Assembly: GCA_015227615.1 (NCBI GenBank)
Contig: JAALGZ010000064.1
Span: 62,001-126,000, forward strand
Length of the DNA stretch: 64,000 nucleotides
Source: Labyrinthula sp. Ha
Taxonomy: Eukaryota > Sar > Bigyra > Labyrinthulida > Labyrinthulaceae
Reading direction: 5' to 3'
The notes beneath the pieces are model-generated. The model worked only from the letters and a program-made list of their open reading frames with translations, had not been told where the DNA came from and did not search any database. This document shows, one piece after another, positions 45,121 through 56,500 of the stretch; within the stretch, counting starts at the first letter, position 1; each line of letters begins with the position of its first letter. A program made the translations under genes and the position numbers.

Positions 45121-45548
45121 TGTTGGAAAAATATGAATGAATAGTCTGTCTTGTGGATATATAAATGGTAGGAGTCGAGAAGCTGATGTCTGGAACCTAT
45201 CTGGGACTGAAAATTGATACTTTACTTGAGAAAATGTCTTTTATCTTTTACTTTGGTTGAGGTTATTTTATATTGCAGTAATGTAATATTGAGGTAAGCT
45301 GTTTAGTAAATATAAGTGATGACGTGGTTTGAAGTAAAATACAGTGAAATTGAACGGAAAAGGAATACAGATGTAGTGGTCCTGGGAGTAGAAAAGGGGG
45401 ATATATATAGATTTTTGAGTGGTTGTAGTTTTTAGAGTGAGTAGACGCAATAGTAGAAAAAGTTAAGAAGTCAAGAATAAGAAGTTTTAGAAGAATTTTA
45501 TCTAGAAGATTAGAAAATAAGCATTGAGTTTTAGAAAAGTACTCAATA
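45121..45548 (+). repeat. 5' LTR of the young Gypsy element
   Basis: Starts TGTTGGAAAA and ends CTCAATA. It matches 52388-52813 almost perfectly except for a cluster of differences in the last 60 bases. Confidence 0.93.
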
Positions 45549-45601
45549 TTGGATCCAATATTCGTAACAATAGTACGAATTATTAACAAGCAAGTGAAAT
45601 A

Positions 45602-46600
45602 ATGAACCAAGACCCACCTCTTACCAGATCTAAGGGTGGAATAAGTGCAAGAAGAGCTGTCACATCCGAGATTAGTCAGCAAAATGTATTAATTCATGAC
45701 AGCAACCAAATAGAAGAACCAGATATAGAAGTGGAAGATATAGTTGAAAGGGAGGAGGCACCACAAACTCCGCCAACTCCAAGCAGAATAGGAACGGCTG
45801 TAGACCAAATAACTGTATCAAGGGAGAATTGGAGTCCATCCAGCAGAATTATGAGGATCTCCAGCTCCAGATGAGCACTCTAATGAAGAGTTTAGAGTCC
45901 AGGATACCACTAGGAAATAATAAGATGATTAAAAGGAACCTGTTTAAGAAGAAACAAAAGAAAAAGAAGTCCAGAATGGCATCAGATGAGGGGTCGGAGA
46001 GTGGAGATAGTTCAGAGTCTTCATCTTCATCGTCATCAGAATCGGAAAGCAGTGATGCCGAGGAAGGGAGGTTGAGAGAGAGTGAAAAGAATAGAGCCAG
46101 AGAAGAAAAATATAAAGGAAAGCCAATCCTTCGCTCGCTAGATCCAGGGAAGGTGTCGGTGTTCCTTGAAGAGTTCGAGGTATATGAGGAGAATGTTGTA
46201 AAAGGGAGATTAAGGCTTCCAAATGCCGATATCGTCTTGTGCGTAAGTAATAATGTACAAGTAATGTTGAAGGAGGAACGAGTAAATTTGATGAGTAGAA
46301 AGAAGGTGATAAAATATTTGACCAAGATCAGGAAGCTACAGAATAAAGGAAAAGAGAAAGTACTCATGCGCAAAGTTGAGGCGCTAACATGGACCAATGA
46401 AGGAACCCCAATGAAATCAATGGGTAAGTTCCTGAAGGAAGTTACGGAAATGACTAGGGGAGTGAAGTGGGAGACAAGATCGATGGAGAAGGAGTTTTGT
46501 TGTAAAGTCATTAAAAGCTTCCTCTTGAATTTGGTTCCAGAAACGCTAAGGAGACCCAGAGTATCAAGAAATGGAAATCTGTGTCTAAATTGAAGAGAGG
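45602..46600 (+). CDS. gag: gag region of the young Gypsy element
   Basis: Begins at ATG 45602 (MNQDPPLTRSKGG). It contains an acidic, proline-rich head, a coiled-coil-like segment (QNYEDLQLQMSTLMKSLES), a Lys-rich stretch, a long Ser/Glu/Asp-rich linker (SSESSSSSSSESESSDAEE) and a folded-looking part with ILRSLDPGKVSVFLEEFEVY, the usual start of a Gypsy capsid domain. The capsid protein packages element RNA in cytoplasmic particles. The capsid likely continues to the CCHC knuckle at 46869-46910. Confidence 0.75.
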
Positions 46601-49150
46601 TTTAACCCAGGCGGCAATAGTGATCTCTGAATGGGAATTGCAAAGCCCTGCTTTGAAGTTGCTTACTGGTGAGGTGAACGCAAAGAAACCTAAAAGCGGA
46701 ATAAAAAGGGAAGAAAAACCTTCGAGTAAATCAAGCGGTCTAAAAGGTGAAGAAGGGGGCTTGGAAAAGGTGCAAACATCCACGTTAGATAACGGGGCTA
46801 TTAGGCATCATATTCCTCGCTCGTGGTCTAAGGAAAAGAGGAAACAATGTGGTATAGACCATAATTTGTGCCTCTTTTGCTATACCACTAACCACAGTTT
46901 TGATAATTGTGAGCTAGTTAAGAAAAGAGATGCTGAGCGGAAGAAGACAGTAAATGAGATGGAGGTTTCGAAGCCAGAGAGTGTAGGAGATGATAAAGAA
47001 GATGAGGACCAGAGCGATGGAGAAGAATCGGTATTCGTTGGAGTGATTGAGGTGCTAGATGTGGAGGAAGATGAGATAAGTGAGGGAGAAGATGGAGAAG
47101 TGGGGTCCATGAACCCGGTTGATCTAGGTGAGATGTTAGTCGATGAGGAGTTTGAAGTTGGTAGAGATGTTGGAAAGCCGCATGTGAGTGACCCCAAGGT
47201 GCAAAAATACCTAAGAGATACAATAAAAAAGAAGGTACAGCAGAGTCTGGAGGAACAGGTGATCGATGAGAAGCAGGCCAAGGAGTTGGAAAGTATTTTG
47301 GTGAAACATGTGGATGCATTTGGTTCGAAGATTGCGAAGTGCGATTTTAATTCTCTAACACCTATGAAAATAGAATTAAAAGAAGGAGTCACCGAATATG
47401 TGAGTAAACCATATCCCATGTCTAAGGTGAACATGGAGGCGTTGAAGTCCAAGTTGAGGGAACTTGAGGATATGGGAATGATCCGTAGGGAACCCAATCC
47501 TTTCTTTTCCTCACCGGTTATTATGGTCCCGAAACCCGGCAAGAAAGACGAGTTTCGAATGGTCGTTGATCTGCGAAGATGTAACCGATCCGTGAAGGCA
47601 ACAGGAGCTGGTCTACCAGATTTGGAGACGCAGCTAGCCTGGTTCAGCGGATCGGAAAAATACTTCGGCAGCTTCGACGGGCTTAGCGGTTTCGACTACC
47701 TAAGAATTGAAGAAGGAGCAGAGAAATACCTGGGCATGGTAACCCCTTGGGGTTGTTACACTATGCTCATGGCCCCTCAGGGATATGTAAATACCCCTCA
47801 AATATACCAAGAGCGGGTAATAAATGAAGTGTTAGGAGGAGTGTCGGAGAGTAGTTTATTCGGAAATGGTGTTCTTCAATGGATAGATGATTCTCTCCTA
47901 TATACATCAACATGGGAAGAATATAAAAATACCTTAGGGAACTTCCTGTCGAGGTGTATAAATAAGAATTTCCGATTGAATCTGGACAAGTGCGACCCAA
48001 TATGTAAACATGTTGCGTGGTGTGGGAGGATTATTAGCGATTGTAGTTGGAGGTATGATGATAAATATTTTGTGAAGTTGTCAAATATAGGATTAGTGAG
48101 GAAGATGGGGCAGTTGGAGGACCTGGTGCACGTAAGTACCTGGTTGTCTTCTAGTGTTCCTCATCTGGCGAAAAGGCGGTATTATTTGAGTGAAAAGATG
48201 AAAGATCTCGAGAAGAAACTAAAAGATAAATACAAGAAAAAGATGAACAGGCACCAGAGACGAGCAGCTTCTATTGAAGAATGGTGGGAGAATAACGACC
48301 AAAGGGAAGTGACCAAGTTTTTAGATTCTATTTCAGTTTGTGCTCAGCAAAGCCTAAAATTATACCAAAAAGAAAAGAAGATTGCCCTGTTTACTGATGC
48401 CAGCTTTCAATTCTGGTCTGGGGTTTTAAGTTTGTGGGAAGTGGATGGATGATTGCCAATTTACTTTGGAAGTGGGGAGTTTGTCGGGAGCAGTATTCAT
48501 TGGAGCATGATGGATAAAGAACTGTACCCCATCATTAAGCTCATGAAACGCTACCGGTTTATTTTATTCGGTCACTTGCTCCCAATAAATCTTTACACTG
48601 ATCATAAAAATCTAACGTATTTAATGACTCCAAAGAAAGATATGAAGACTGCCACGTTCGGTAGAGTTCAACGCTGGATTCTTACCATGCAGGAATTTGA
48701 TGTTGTTATTCATCATCTTTCCGGGGAGCAGAACGTTTTGGCAGACCTTCTCACCCGATGGGGATACGTGGAGTCGAAAGATACGGTGGAGTTGAAAGAG
48801 AAGTTAGTTGATCATAATGAGGATGCAGGGTGGACAATATGTTGGAAGGGCATCACGTTCTTTGCCAACTCTAGAGATGTAAATGTCGAGAAAAGAAATA
48901 TACGAAATATGATCCAGACAAGCGACAGGGAGGAGCTGCTGGAAATCCAAGAGGAAGGTGGAAAAGGATGGAGATTTGACCCAGAAACAGTGGAGTTTGT
49001 AAATAATAGAGTAGCGGTGCATTTCCCTAAAAGAAAAAATAAATACCAAATGGTCACCCTGAAAGAAATAAACGAGATCCAAGATAAGTTTGTTAAGGAA
49101 TGGAAGGATATGAATCTGAGGAAGAATGATAAAGGATCGTGGGTAGATAG
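46600..49150 (+). CDS. pol: CCHC knuckle, reverse transcriptase and RNase H region
   Basis: A CCHC knuckle (CLFCYTTNHSFDNC, 46869-46910) is followed by an acidic linker (DKEDEDQSDGEE). The reverse transcriptase runs from about 47.33 to 48.05 kb: GMIRREPNPFFSSPVIMVPK, RMVVDLRRCN, MLMAPQGYVNTPQIYQ and the catalytic WIDD at 47880-47891. RNase H follows at about 48.37-48.77 kb: LFTDAS, MDKELYPI, LYTDHKNLTYL, EQNVLADLLTRW. No protease motif lies between knuckle and RT, where Gypsy elements normally have it. RT copies the element RNA into DNA and RNase H removes the template. Confidence 0.9.
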
Positions 49151-50590
49151 TGTAGGTAGAGTTGTATTGCCGCAGTTGATGGTGGAGAGGTTCATAGTTA
49201 CTGCCCATAATGCTTCGGGGGCATGGAAGCGTAGATGAGGTCCTACGCATACTTGAACCTTTCTTCTTCGTAGGAGTTCCTAAAAACAAACAAAAAATAT
49301 TAGTACAAAATTTAAAAAGATGGTGCCTGCACTGTGATAAGGATGTAAAGATGATCAGGAGGCCGCTAGGTGAAACTTATCACCCAGTAGAAGGAGAAGT
49401 TGTGTTGCACATGGATTTCTTGAAAGTGAAAGATTCTTATCTTCTGGTCATCCTAGAAGATATATCAAGAAAAATATTACTTGTTGAAGATCCAAGTCCA
49501 TGTGCAGCTGTAGTAGTTAAAGTACTGGTGACTTGGCGGGGACTTATCGGGTTACCTGCTAGGTTCACTTTAGTCTCTGATAATGGATCGCACTTCAATA
49601 ATGAAGTCCTGAGGCAATTTGAATCCAGATTTCCTTCAGAACATAAGTTCTCGATCGTGTACAGCCCATGGAGCAACGGCTCGATCGAGGTTATGAATCG
49701 TTTTGTGTTGAGAGTGTTGAGGCAACTATGTAGTTGCTCTATGTTGGATAAGGATAAGTGGAAGGAGGTGCTGCATCAAGTTGTAGATATAATAAATAAT
49801 AGTAGATCCAGGCACGGTTTCTCTCCCAATGAACTGACGTCTTACTTGGCTAGGGCTAAAGGGATACATACGTTGAGTTCGGATAAAGAGGATGATGTGC
49901 TGCCAATTGTGATTCAAGGGAAATTGAGGGAGTGCAGAGATCCAGAGAAGTTCAGGCGAAATGTTGATAAATTGTTGGAGATCATTTTAAGTAGAAGGAA
50001 CAAGGTGGAGCCAGCTATAAAAGAAAGCAGAGATAGATCAAGAAAATACATAAATAAGAAGTTCCGATCGTCCAAGGTTAACTTTGCCCCAGGTGACTTT
50101 GTTCTAATTTCTAGAATAGGTATCCCTTGGTTAAGTGATAAGATAAGCCTTAGATGGATTGGTCCGTATTTAGTAGTTGGAGTGGAAGGTGAACATTGCT
50201 ATAAAGTGAAGAGTTTGGAAGGAAAGTTGGAGGTTGTTCATTCGCAGAGAATAACATTATATCAACCTAGGCCTCAAGATTTTAAGATATCTTCTGAAGT
50301 TAAGCACAGCTTCTACTACAATCAAGGTCCCTATAAGGTAAATAAATTTATAGACCTAAGGAGTACCGTTGAGGGATTGGAGCTATTAGTGTGGTGGAAG
50401 GGGTTTCCGAAAAGCTATGCCAATTGGCAAAGCTTTGAGAGATTGTTTGAGGACGTTCCAAAGTTAGTGAAGAAATATATTAACCCTAGAAGAAATGATA
50501 GCGTAGAGTTCGAGAAAGCAAGTAGGCTATCAAAGAGTGGGAGAGTAGTGGAGAAACTAGGGAGGTTAACGCTGTGGAGGAGTCCATGAG
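49150..50590 (+). CDS. Integrase with chromodomain
   Basis: An H2C2 zinc-binding head (HNASG ... CLHC) precedes the catalytic core with Asp in HMDFLK (49414-49416), Asp in SDNGSHF (49579-49581) and Glu in GSIEVMNR (49687-49689), the DDE triad. Then a GPY/F-like segment (FAPGDFVLIS, SLRWIGPYLVVG) at about 50.08-50.27 kb and a chromodomain (LELLVWWKGFPKSYANWQSF) at about 50.34-50.48 kb. The core inserts element DNA; chromodomains of chromovirus-type integrases bind methylated histone H3 and steer insertion to heterochromatin. Whether this one binds H3K9me is inference; the aromatic residues around WWKG are in place. Confidence 0.9.
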
Positions 50591-52376
50591 TGGGATCCCT
50601 AGGGATAAATGGCTAAAAGGTAGATATAAAATAGTAAAGTACCCTGCAAGGATGAGAGCCATGGATGAAGGAATCATTGGAAACTTGAGCAGGGCAAAAG
50701 GGTGGTCGGATAAGGAGATCTTTGAGAGTTTGAATATGTTGTTTGGAATTGGATGTTGGGGGAAAATATGTGGGGTTGGATGTTTGCCAGGAAATACCAA
50801 GTCTCAGATGGTCACTCTTCTTCAAATAGAATCAGCCAGTCAGTCAATTGGAGAATATTCGGGGTTAAAAGTGCCTTTCAGAGTTATTAAGGATTTCAAT
50901 GATGCCAGGTCGGGTGTATTTAGAAGAGGAGGAATGATTGTTAGAAGAGGGAGAGAGAGGAGTAGAGAGGAGGTGAATAAAGAGAGAGAATTTGTAAGAA
51001 AGCAATTTGAAGATTGTCAGGTCAGAGGAGTAATAAATATTCCAGTGTTGGAGTTTGAAGAGATCTTAAATCCAAGGTTGTCTTTGTCTGATTTGAAGTC
51101 CATGATTCATTTTATTGAGAAGTCTCCTGAAAATAAAATATATAACCAAGTAGTGAATCATTTTGAGGAACGCGAGCCAGGTAGTTGTCGTCCACGAAAA
51201 TACTTCAAAGCAAAAATAGGAGATAAGTGGCATAGAGTTCTGTTAGACAGCGGAGCTGGAATAAGTTGCATCGGTCAAAATATGATTAGTAATGATCAAA
51301 TTCAGGTAAAAGGAGATAGGATGGATAAGTTGAACGGAGTGTATGGTGTTAGTGGGAAAAAGTTGCATATCTTGGGATATGTGGAGAGAGAGGTGAGGTT
51401 GGTCCATCCATTGTATAAATATAATTTGGGAAAAGTGTGTTTGTACGTATTAGGGAGAGATATGAGAAAGATCATTATCGGTGAGAAAGTGTTGAGAAGG
51501 TTCAAATTAAGACCAGAGGATGTCTTGTTCGGTCGAGGAATAAGTAATCATGTTGAGATTTGTAATGTTGAAGAGGATGCCAAAGATAGGTGTTTGAGTA
51601 AGTGGAAGGAGATGTATGTAAAGGAGATAAATAAAAGAAATGATAGAGAGAAATATAGGAAAGTGTTTGGGAAATATCTGGAGGAATGTGGATATGAGGT
51701 AGAAGGTGATAAAGTGGGAGATTCATCTGATAATTTGATAAGGGTAAGAGATTTGGGAAAAGTTGGAGAGGAATATTTCGTAGTCTGGAAGCAGCCAAAG
51801 AATAGCAGATACATGGTGGCCAATTTATTGGAGTTAAATTTGAAGATCGTGGGACAGTTTGATGTCATCTTGTTAGATCCAGCTTGGAGAGATGGCGTTT
51901 CCAATAATCCAACACGAGGTTTAAATATTTCATATCCAACTCTAAACGTAGAAGAGATAAAAAAGATACCAGTTCCTGAAATCTGTCCAAAAGGAGTTAT
52001 TGCTCTCTGGGTAACCAATTCCAAGGTACAGGAAGGGATGGACATATTGAAGTGTTGGGGAGCTGAATTGGTGGAGGTTTTAGTTTGGATAAAGAAAACG
52101 AGGAGTGGGAAGTTGTGGAACTCTCATGGTCCATATGTAAGACACAACAAGGAGATTTTGTTATTGGCTGTGAAAGGAAAACCGTTGTTAGCTCCATCCA
52201 GAAGCGGCGATGTAATAATCAGCAGGGTCAGGCAGCAGAGCAGAAAACCAGATGAAATATATCAGATACTTGAACGTCTTGATCCCGAGGCTAGGTATTT
52301 GGAAATGTTTGGGAGAAGGTGGAATTGTAGAGAAGGATGGAATACGATAGGTTTGGATGCCTCATACAGCTTCTAA
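50586..52376 (+). CDS. Myb/SANT-like, aspartic protease and MT-A70 adenine methyltransferase fusion
   Basis: About 597 codons from ATG 50586 (MSGIPRDKWLKG). Residues about 36-80 form a Myb/SANT-like unit (KGWSDKEIFESLNMLF, GCWGKICGVGCLPGNTKSQ) with the spaced tryptophans and the LPG turn of that fold. Around residue 220 is the retroviral-type protease signature RVLLDSGAGISCIG (51246-51257), followed by a later LGRDMRKIIIGEKVL. The C-terminal third is an MT-A70 methyltransferase: FDVILLDPAWRD with DPAW at 51876-51887 (family consensus DPPW), ISYPTLNVEEIKKIPV, GVIALWVTNS, EVLVWIKKTRSGK, HNKEILLLAVKGKP, RKPDEIYQILERLDP and RYLEMFGRR. MT-A70 enzymes methylate adenine N6 in RNA or DNA. Protease after integrase, fused to a methyltransferase, is outside the usual Gypsy layout. 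Substrate (DNA or RNA) cannot be told from sequence. Confidence 0.88.
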   Translation: MSGIPRDKWLKGRYKIVKYPARMRAMDEGIIGNLSRAKGWSDKEIFESLNMLFGIGCWGKICGVGCLPGNTKSQMVTLLQIESASQSIGEYSGLKVPFRVIKDFNDARSGVFRRGGMIVRRGRERSREEVNKEREFVRKQFEDCQVRGVINIPVLEFEEILNPRLSLSDLKSMIHFIEKSPENKIYNQVVNHFEEREPGSCRPRKYFKAKIGDKWHRVLLDSGAGISCIGQNMISNDQIQVKGDRMDKLNGVYGVSGKKLHILGYVEREVRLVHPLYKYNLGKVCLYVLGRDMRKIIIGEKVLRRFKLRPEDVLFGRGISNHVEICNVEEDAKDRCLSKWKEMYVKEINKRNDREKYRKVFGKYLEECGYEVEGDKVGDSSDNLIRVRDLGKVGEEYFVVWKQPKNSRYMVANLLELNLKIVGQFDVILLDPAWRDGVSNNPTRGLNISYPTLNVEEIKKIPVPEICPKGVIALWVTNSKVQEGMDILKCWGAELVEVLVWIKKTRSGKLWNSHGPYVRHNKEILLLAVKGKPLLAPSRSGDVIISRVRQQSRKPDEIYQILERLDPEARYLEMFGRRWNCREGWNTIGLDASYSF

Positions 52377-52387
52377 AAGAAAGCAGT

Positions 52388-52813
52388 GTTGGAAAAATAT
52401 GAATGAATAGTCTGTCTTGTGGATATATAAATGGTAGGAGTCGAAAAGCTGATGTCTGGAACCTATCTGGGACTGAAAATTGATACTTTACTTGAGAAAA
52501 TGTCTTTTATCTTTTACTTTGGTTGAGGTTATTTTATATTGCAGTAATGTAATATTGAGATAAGCTGTTTAGTAAATATAAGTGATGACGTGGTTTGAAG
52601 TAAAATACAGTGAAATTGAACGGAAAAGGAATACAGATGTAGTGGTCCTGGGAGTAGAAAAGGGGGATATATATAGATTTTTGAGTGGTTGTAGTTTTTA
52701 GAGTGAGTAGACGCAATAGTAGAAAAAGTTAAGAAGTCAAGAATAAGAAGTTTTAGAAGAATTTTAACAAGAAGTTAAGTAATAAGCATTGAGTTTTAGA
52801 AAAGTACTCAATA
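52388..52813 (+). repeat. 3' LTR of the young Gypsy element
   Basis: 426 bases pairing with 45121-45548; starts right after the purine-rich tract that follows the last ORF. Confidence 0.93.
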
Positions 52814-53549
52814 TAAGAAAACTTTTTAACTATACATTTTCAAGGTAATTGATAACGATTAGCATTTTAACCCGTAGAAAGGACTAATTCTAAGTGCCAT
52901 TTTCACTATGTTTACATATCTTTAAAAACACACATTCAAACAGAGCACAATGAAGAATAATTCTATTGATGATTTGACTCATCTCATACCCAAGAAATTC
53001 ACCATTTCAGACTTTAGAAATAATTCTCTAGGGTCTAATGCTCGTGTTAACTGTAACTGAGCTAAGCTTCACTCAGAAGAGTCAAATGCTTATAATTTGC
53101 TCCTCTGAAAATTTTAAGTCTTTCCATCCTGGTAAGATTCACTATTTATTGTTCTGCAAGAAAAAAACTAGAAAACACGACACTTTAACGCTAAGATAGT
53201 TTTAAGGAAAATTTTTAATATTTTAAATAGCAGTCGGAAGTGGGGTAATATTCAATTTTCCGAACAATAATACTCTTAATAATCCAATAAATATTTTTCC
53301 AAAGCTTAAAGAAACCATATCACTAAAAAAATGTGTGAATTTAGTTTAGAAATAATTTGATTTTTAATTGAAGCAAGGACTTAACACTTTCAAAGAGAAT
53401 ATTGTGAAAATACTTTAGCATTAACTAGGTAAAAGTATGAGCAAGAGCATAGCTAAGTACTCTATATATGTAATTGGAAAGTGACTACTGTTTCAGCTTA
53501 ATGGGAATAAGAAATCCCTTTGAGTAGGTGTTGGTAGTTGGCCCAAACC
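52814..53549. other. Non-coding stretch
   Basis: AT-rich sequence between the young Gypsy element and the older Gypsy fossil. I see no gene or repeat. Confidence 0.4.
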
Positions 53550-56500
53550 TTCGAAAAGTGAAGTAGCTACAGATACAAATTATCATCACAAAAAAGTTAA
53601 AGATTTAATAAGAGCAGTTTTAGGAAAAGATCGCTACAGCAGTGCACCACAACTTGAACCTATATTATCCGGAATTGGACTTGAATATATCTTCAGATGC
53701 ATCAATGAGGTTATAGGTTGGATTCTTATTCTAGACATTAGATAAACTATAAACAAAATCCAGTCATGAAAAAAAAAACACCGGTAAAAAACGTTATTTT
53801 GCGGAAAGTTCGTTGTTACACAAAAGAAGTAACACATCTCCCAGCAGGAATTTTTCCCGATCTTACAAGTGATGGAGAGGCTGAGGTACATGGTTCTTGG
53901 ACATTCATCGTGTGTTCAGGTATACAAATATCAAACAAATTTTTCCTTTGGAATGAAATTGCAAGGTTTAAAGAAAAATGCGAATATTAGTAGTTTGTAT
54001 GGGTTGGCAATCAAATTCCAAGAAGCAAATTCCATCTTCAATAGCGAAGAAAAAAAATATGCATTAGCCGATTTAGTCGATGCATTGGAAAATTAGAGAA
54101 GTAGTGACCTCAACGAGTCAGAGGCAAAGATACACCTAGCATCCGTCTACTTATTATCTCCGATAGTACAGTGAGTCACGGATGATGATGATGACGAAAC
54201 AGTGAAGATCCAATCAGAGAAACTACAAGAAAACAGACTCTCCATTGCAAAAAAAAAAACATGAGAGATGATAGCAGAAAAAAAAGTAAAAGCGCTAGAA
54301 TAATGTGGGAGGGTAAGGAATATATCGAAAAATGGGGTTGTGCAAAAAAGGCTCAAGTTACCACAAGAGAAGATAATTAGACTCAAAATATGTAATTTTT
54401 TCTAGGAAATACACCCGCCATTGACTTGAGAAATCATGGAACTGAAAAAAAACTCCAGTTTAGAACTGCCGAGTAATATAACTTTGCAAACGCTGGTGGG
54501 CAACTTCTATATAATGTACCTGTACTGTGTTAGAGAGTAAATGCTGAGAAAAGCGGAGCATCAAGTCTCAAAATCAGCAAATAGATGGAAGAAATTTCTA
54601 AGAGCCAATTTCCCCTACATTAGCCATTAGGGGTACATCCTTGTCATAACGAGTGAAGCTACCTGGAAGCTTTCCTTGATCTATGCAAATTATTGTACTG
54701 TAAGAGCAGTGGTTGGAGCGTTATTTGAATTGCACGCCTGGGTTGATTAAAGGGATATATTTTAAATTATCACCGACAGAAGAGGTTATTTATGCAATGA
54801 ACTTAAAGATCAATTATCTAGGTGGCTTAGATTTAGTCATGCCTACAACATAAGTTACACGCCAAGAATATACGGATTTAACTAGGTGAGTAGCATGTCT
54901 ATGTTGATAATGATGTTGATCATTTGCAGTTAACCAATTCTAAAAAGCACAGAATGGTCTCAGCTGTTCTCACACATTATGGCGACAATAAAAATTACAA
55001 CTAACAGAAAGAATGAACGGACCTTTACGAATTATTTCTTCTTTGGAAGATCGAAACTAAACGAGCAAAAAAACCGATGCCATTGAACTGAGAAAGTGGC
55101 AATCAGAGCTGTTACAAAAGGTTGTGGAACTGCAATGAGGCCAGTTGGAAACATAGAAAGATAAAAAGAAGTTTTAGGTAGACTAGGAGTGATGATCTAC
55201 AAGACGCAGGGGAGGTGTTGAATATTATGTGAAGACCCAGGAAATTAGGGCTAAGTTGCATATAATAGATTTCATAGCACGAAGGTCCTACTATTCCATC
55301 GGGGGGAATGGATTATTGTCAGTTTGGCAGGAACGCAGAAGGGAAGGTAAAAAAATTAATGTAAAATAAAAAAGCCCTTGCATGGTTAAAGAGAAAATCT
55401 CAAATACCTTTTACAAAGTAGAGAGCTTAATCTAAAAGGCCAAGTTAGTCCATGCGAGAAGACTCATGTGATATGAAGGAAAAACTTATGAACCAAGTGC
55501 AAAGATATCAGAACATTTTAAGTGGGATGAAAGAAACTTATATGTCATAAAACTTATGAAGCTAAAACTAAGAGACTCTGCATACTTCTTAGAAATGTAG
55601 TGGCTTGAGATGGGGAAGAAGAATGCAGCAATGGAAATATTCGAAATTATGGATGAGGAGGTATAGGATATGGTGGTGAAATTTCTCGAGGGTAAGAAAG
55701 CAGGAACCAAAGAAAGTAAACACCGATTACGAGCCTTGAAAGTATTAGATAAGAAGATTAAAGAGAGTATTTACTTAGGATCAGCAGACATAAACTGCTG
55801 CAAGGAGGAGAATGATCAATCAAGAGAGTCCGCAGACAGCAAAGGATGGCTCAAGATAGAAAAAACATAACTTTATGCAATGTGAAATGATGCACTGGAT
55901 TGAGAATGACGCGGTAATACATAGGAGCAAGCACTTACCGGGGAAACCACATAACAGAGGTATTCACAGATGCAGAACATCATCGAAAAATAGTCCTTGG
56001 ATGAATATTCTAGAGTTCAACCTAGCGACAAAGAAATCGTGTTGCAAAATAGACGGAAGTATGGCACGAAGAGATATTTTCAAATTTCCCGAATAATTTC
56101 CAAGACAGAAATTTTGCGAAAAGATTATTCGATCTGTGGAAGCATAAGTTAAAGGTTGCATTAAAGCCCTTCTTCAGAAAAGGATTCGATACAATGGAAC
56201 CAAGAAGAGAGAAACTTGCTTTCCTGAAGAATAATGCGAAAAAGTAATTATAGAAAGTGTATGGCTAAGAATAAGGAGTGAAAGTCAGGAATTGATTGGA
56301 AAATCTGATAGCATGTGCAAGGAAAGCGATGATCAGACAAGAAAGAAAGAAACTGAGGAGAAGAAGTTTGTAGAGGTTTAGAGGGCAAGAAATCTGTGTG
56401 AAGGAACGCACCAGATAGCCTTAGGAGGGAAGCAGTGGACGATTGAGACGGATAATAGATTGAATAAGACTTGAGGCATGGATGGAAGAGTCAAGTATGA

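Larger units (their letters stand above)
45121..52813 (+). mobile_element. Young, nearly whole chromodomain Gypsy element with protease-MT-A70 last ORF
   Basis: A 7.69-kb LTR retroelement on the forward strand with LTRs of 428 and 426 bases and a likely 4-bp target duplication TAAG (45117-45120 and 52814-52817). Order of parts: gag, CCHC knuckle, reverse transcriptase, RNase H, integrase, GPY/F-like segment, chromodomain, Myb/SANT-like segment, aspartic protease, MT-A70 methyltransferase. Just inside the 5' LTR is TTGGATCCAATATTCG, a possible TGG-type primer site; a purine-rich AAAAGAAAGCAG touches the 3' LTR. LTR identity near 98% points to recent insertion. It looks nearly whole, with about four frame changes or interruptions, some of which may be natural boundaries between proteins. 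It is inserted between the two copies of the large duplicated block. Confidence 0.95.

Noticed and set aside
45849-46511. Long reverse-strand frame over gag
   Set aside because: Shadow of the Ser/Glu/Lys-rich gag coding sequence; no start context or family.
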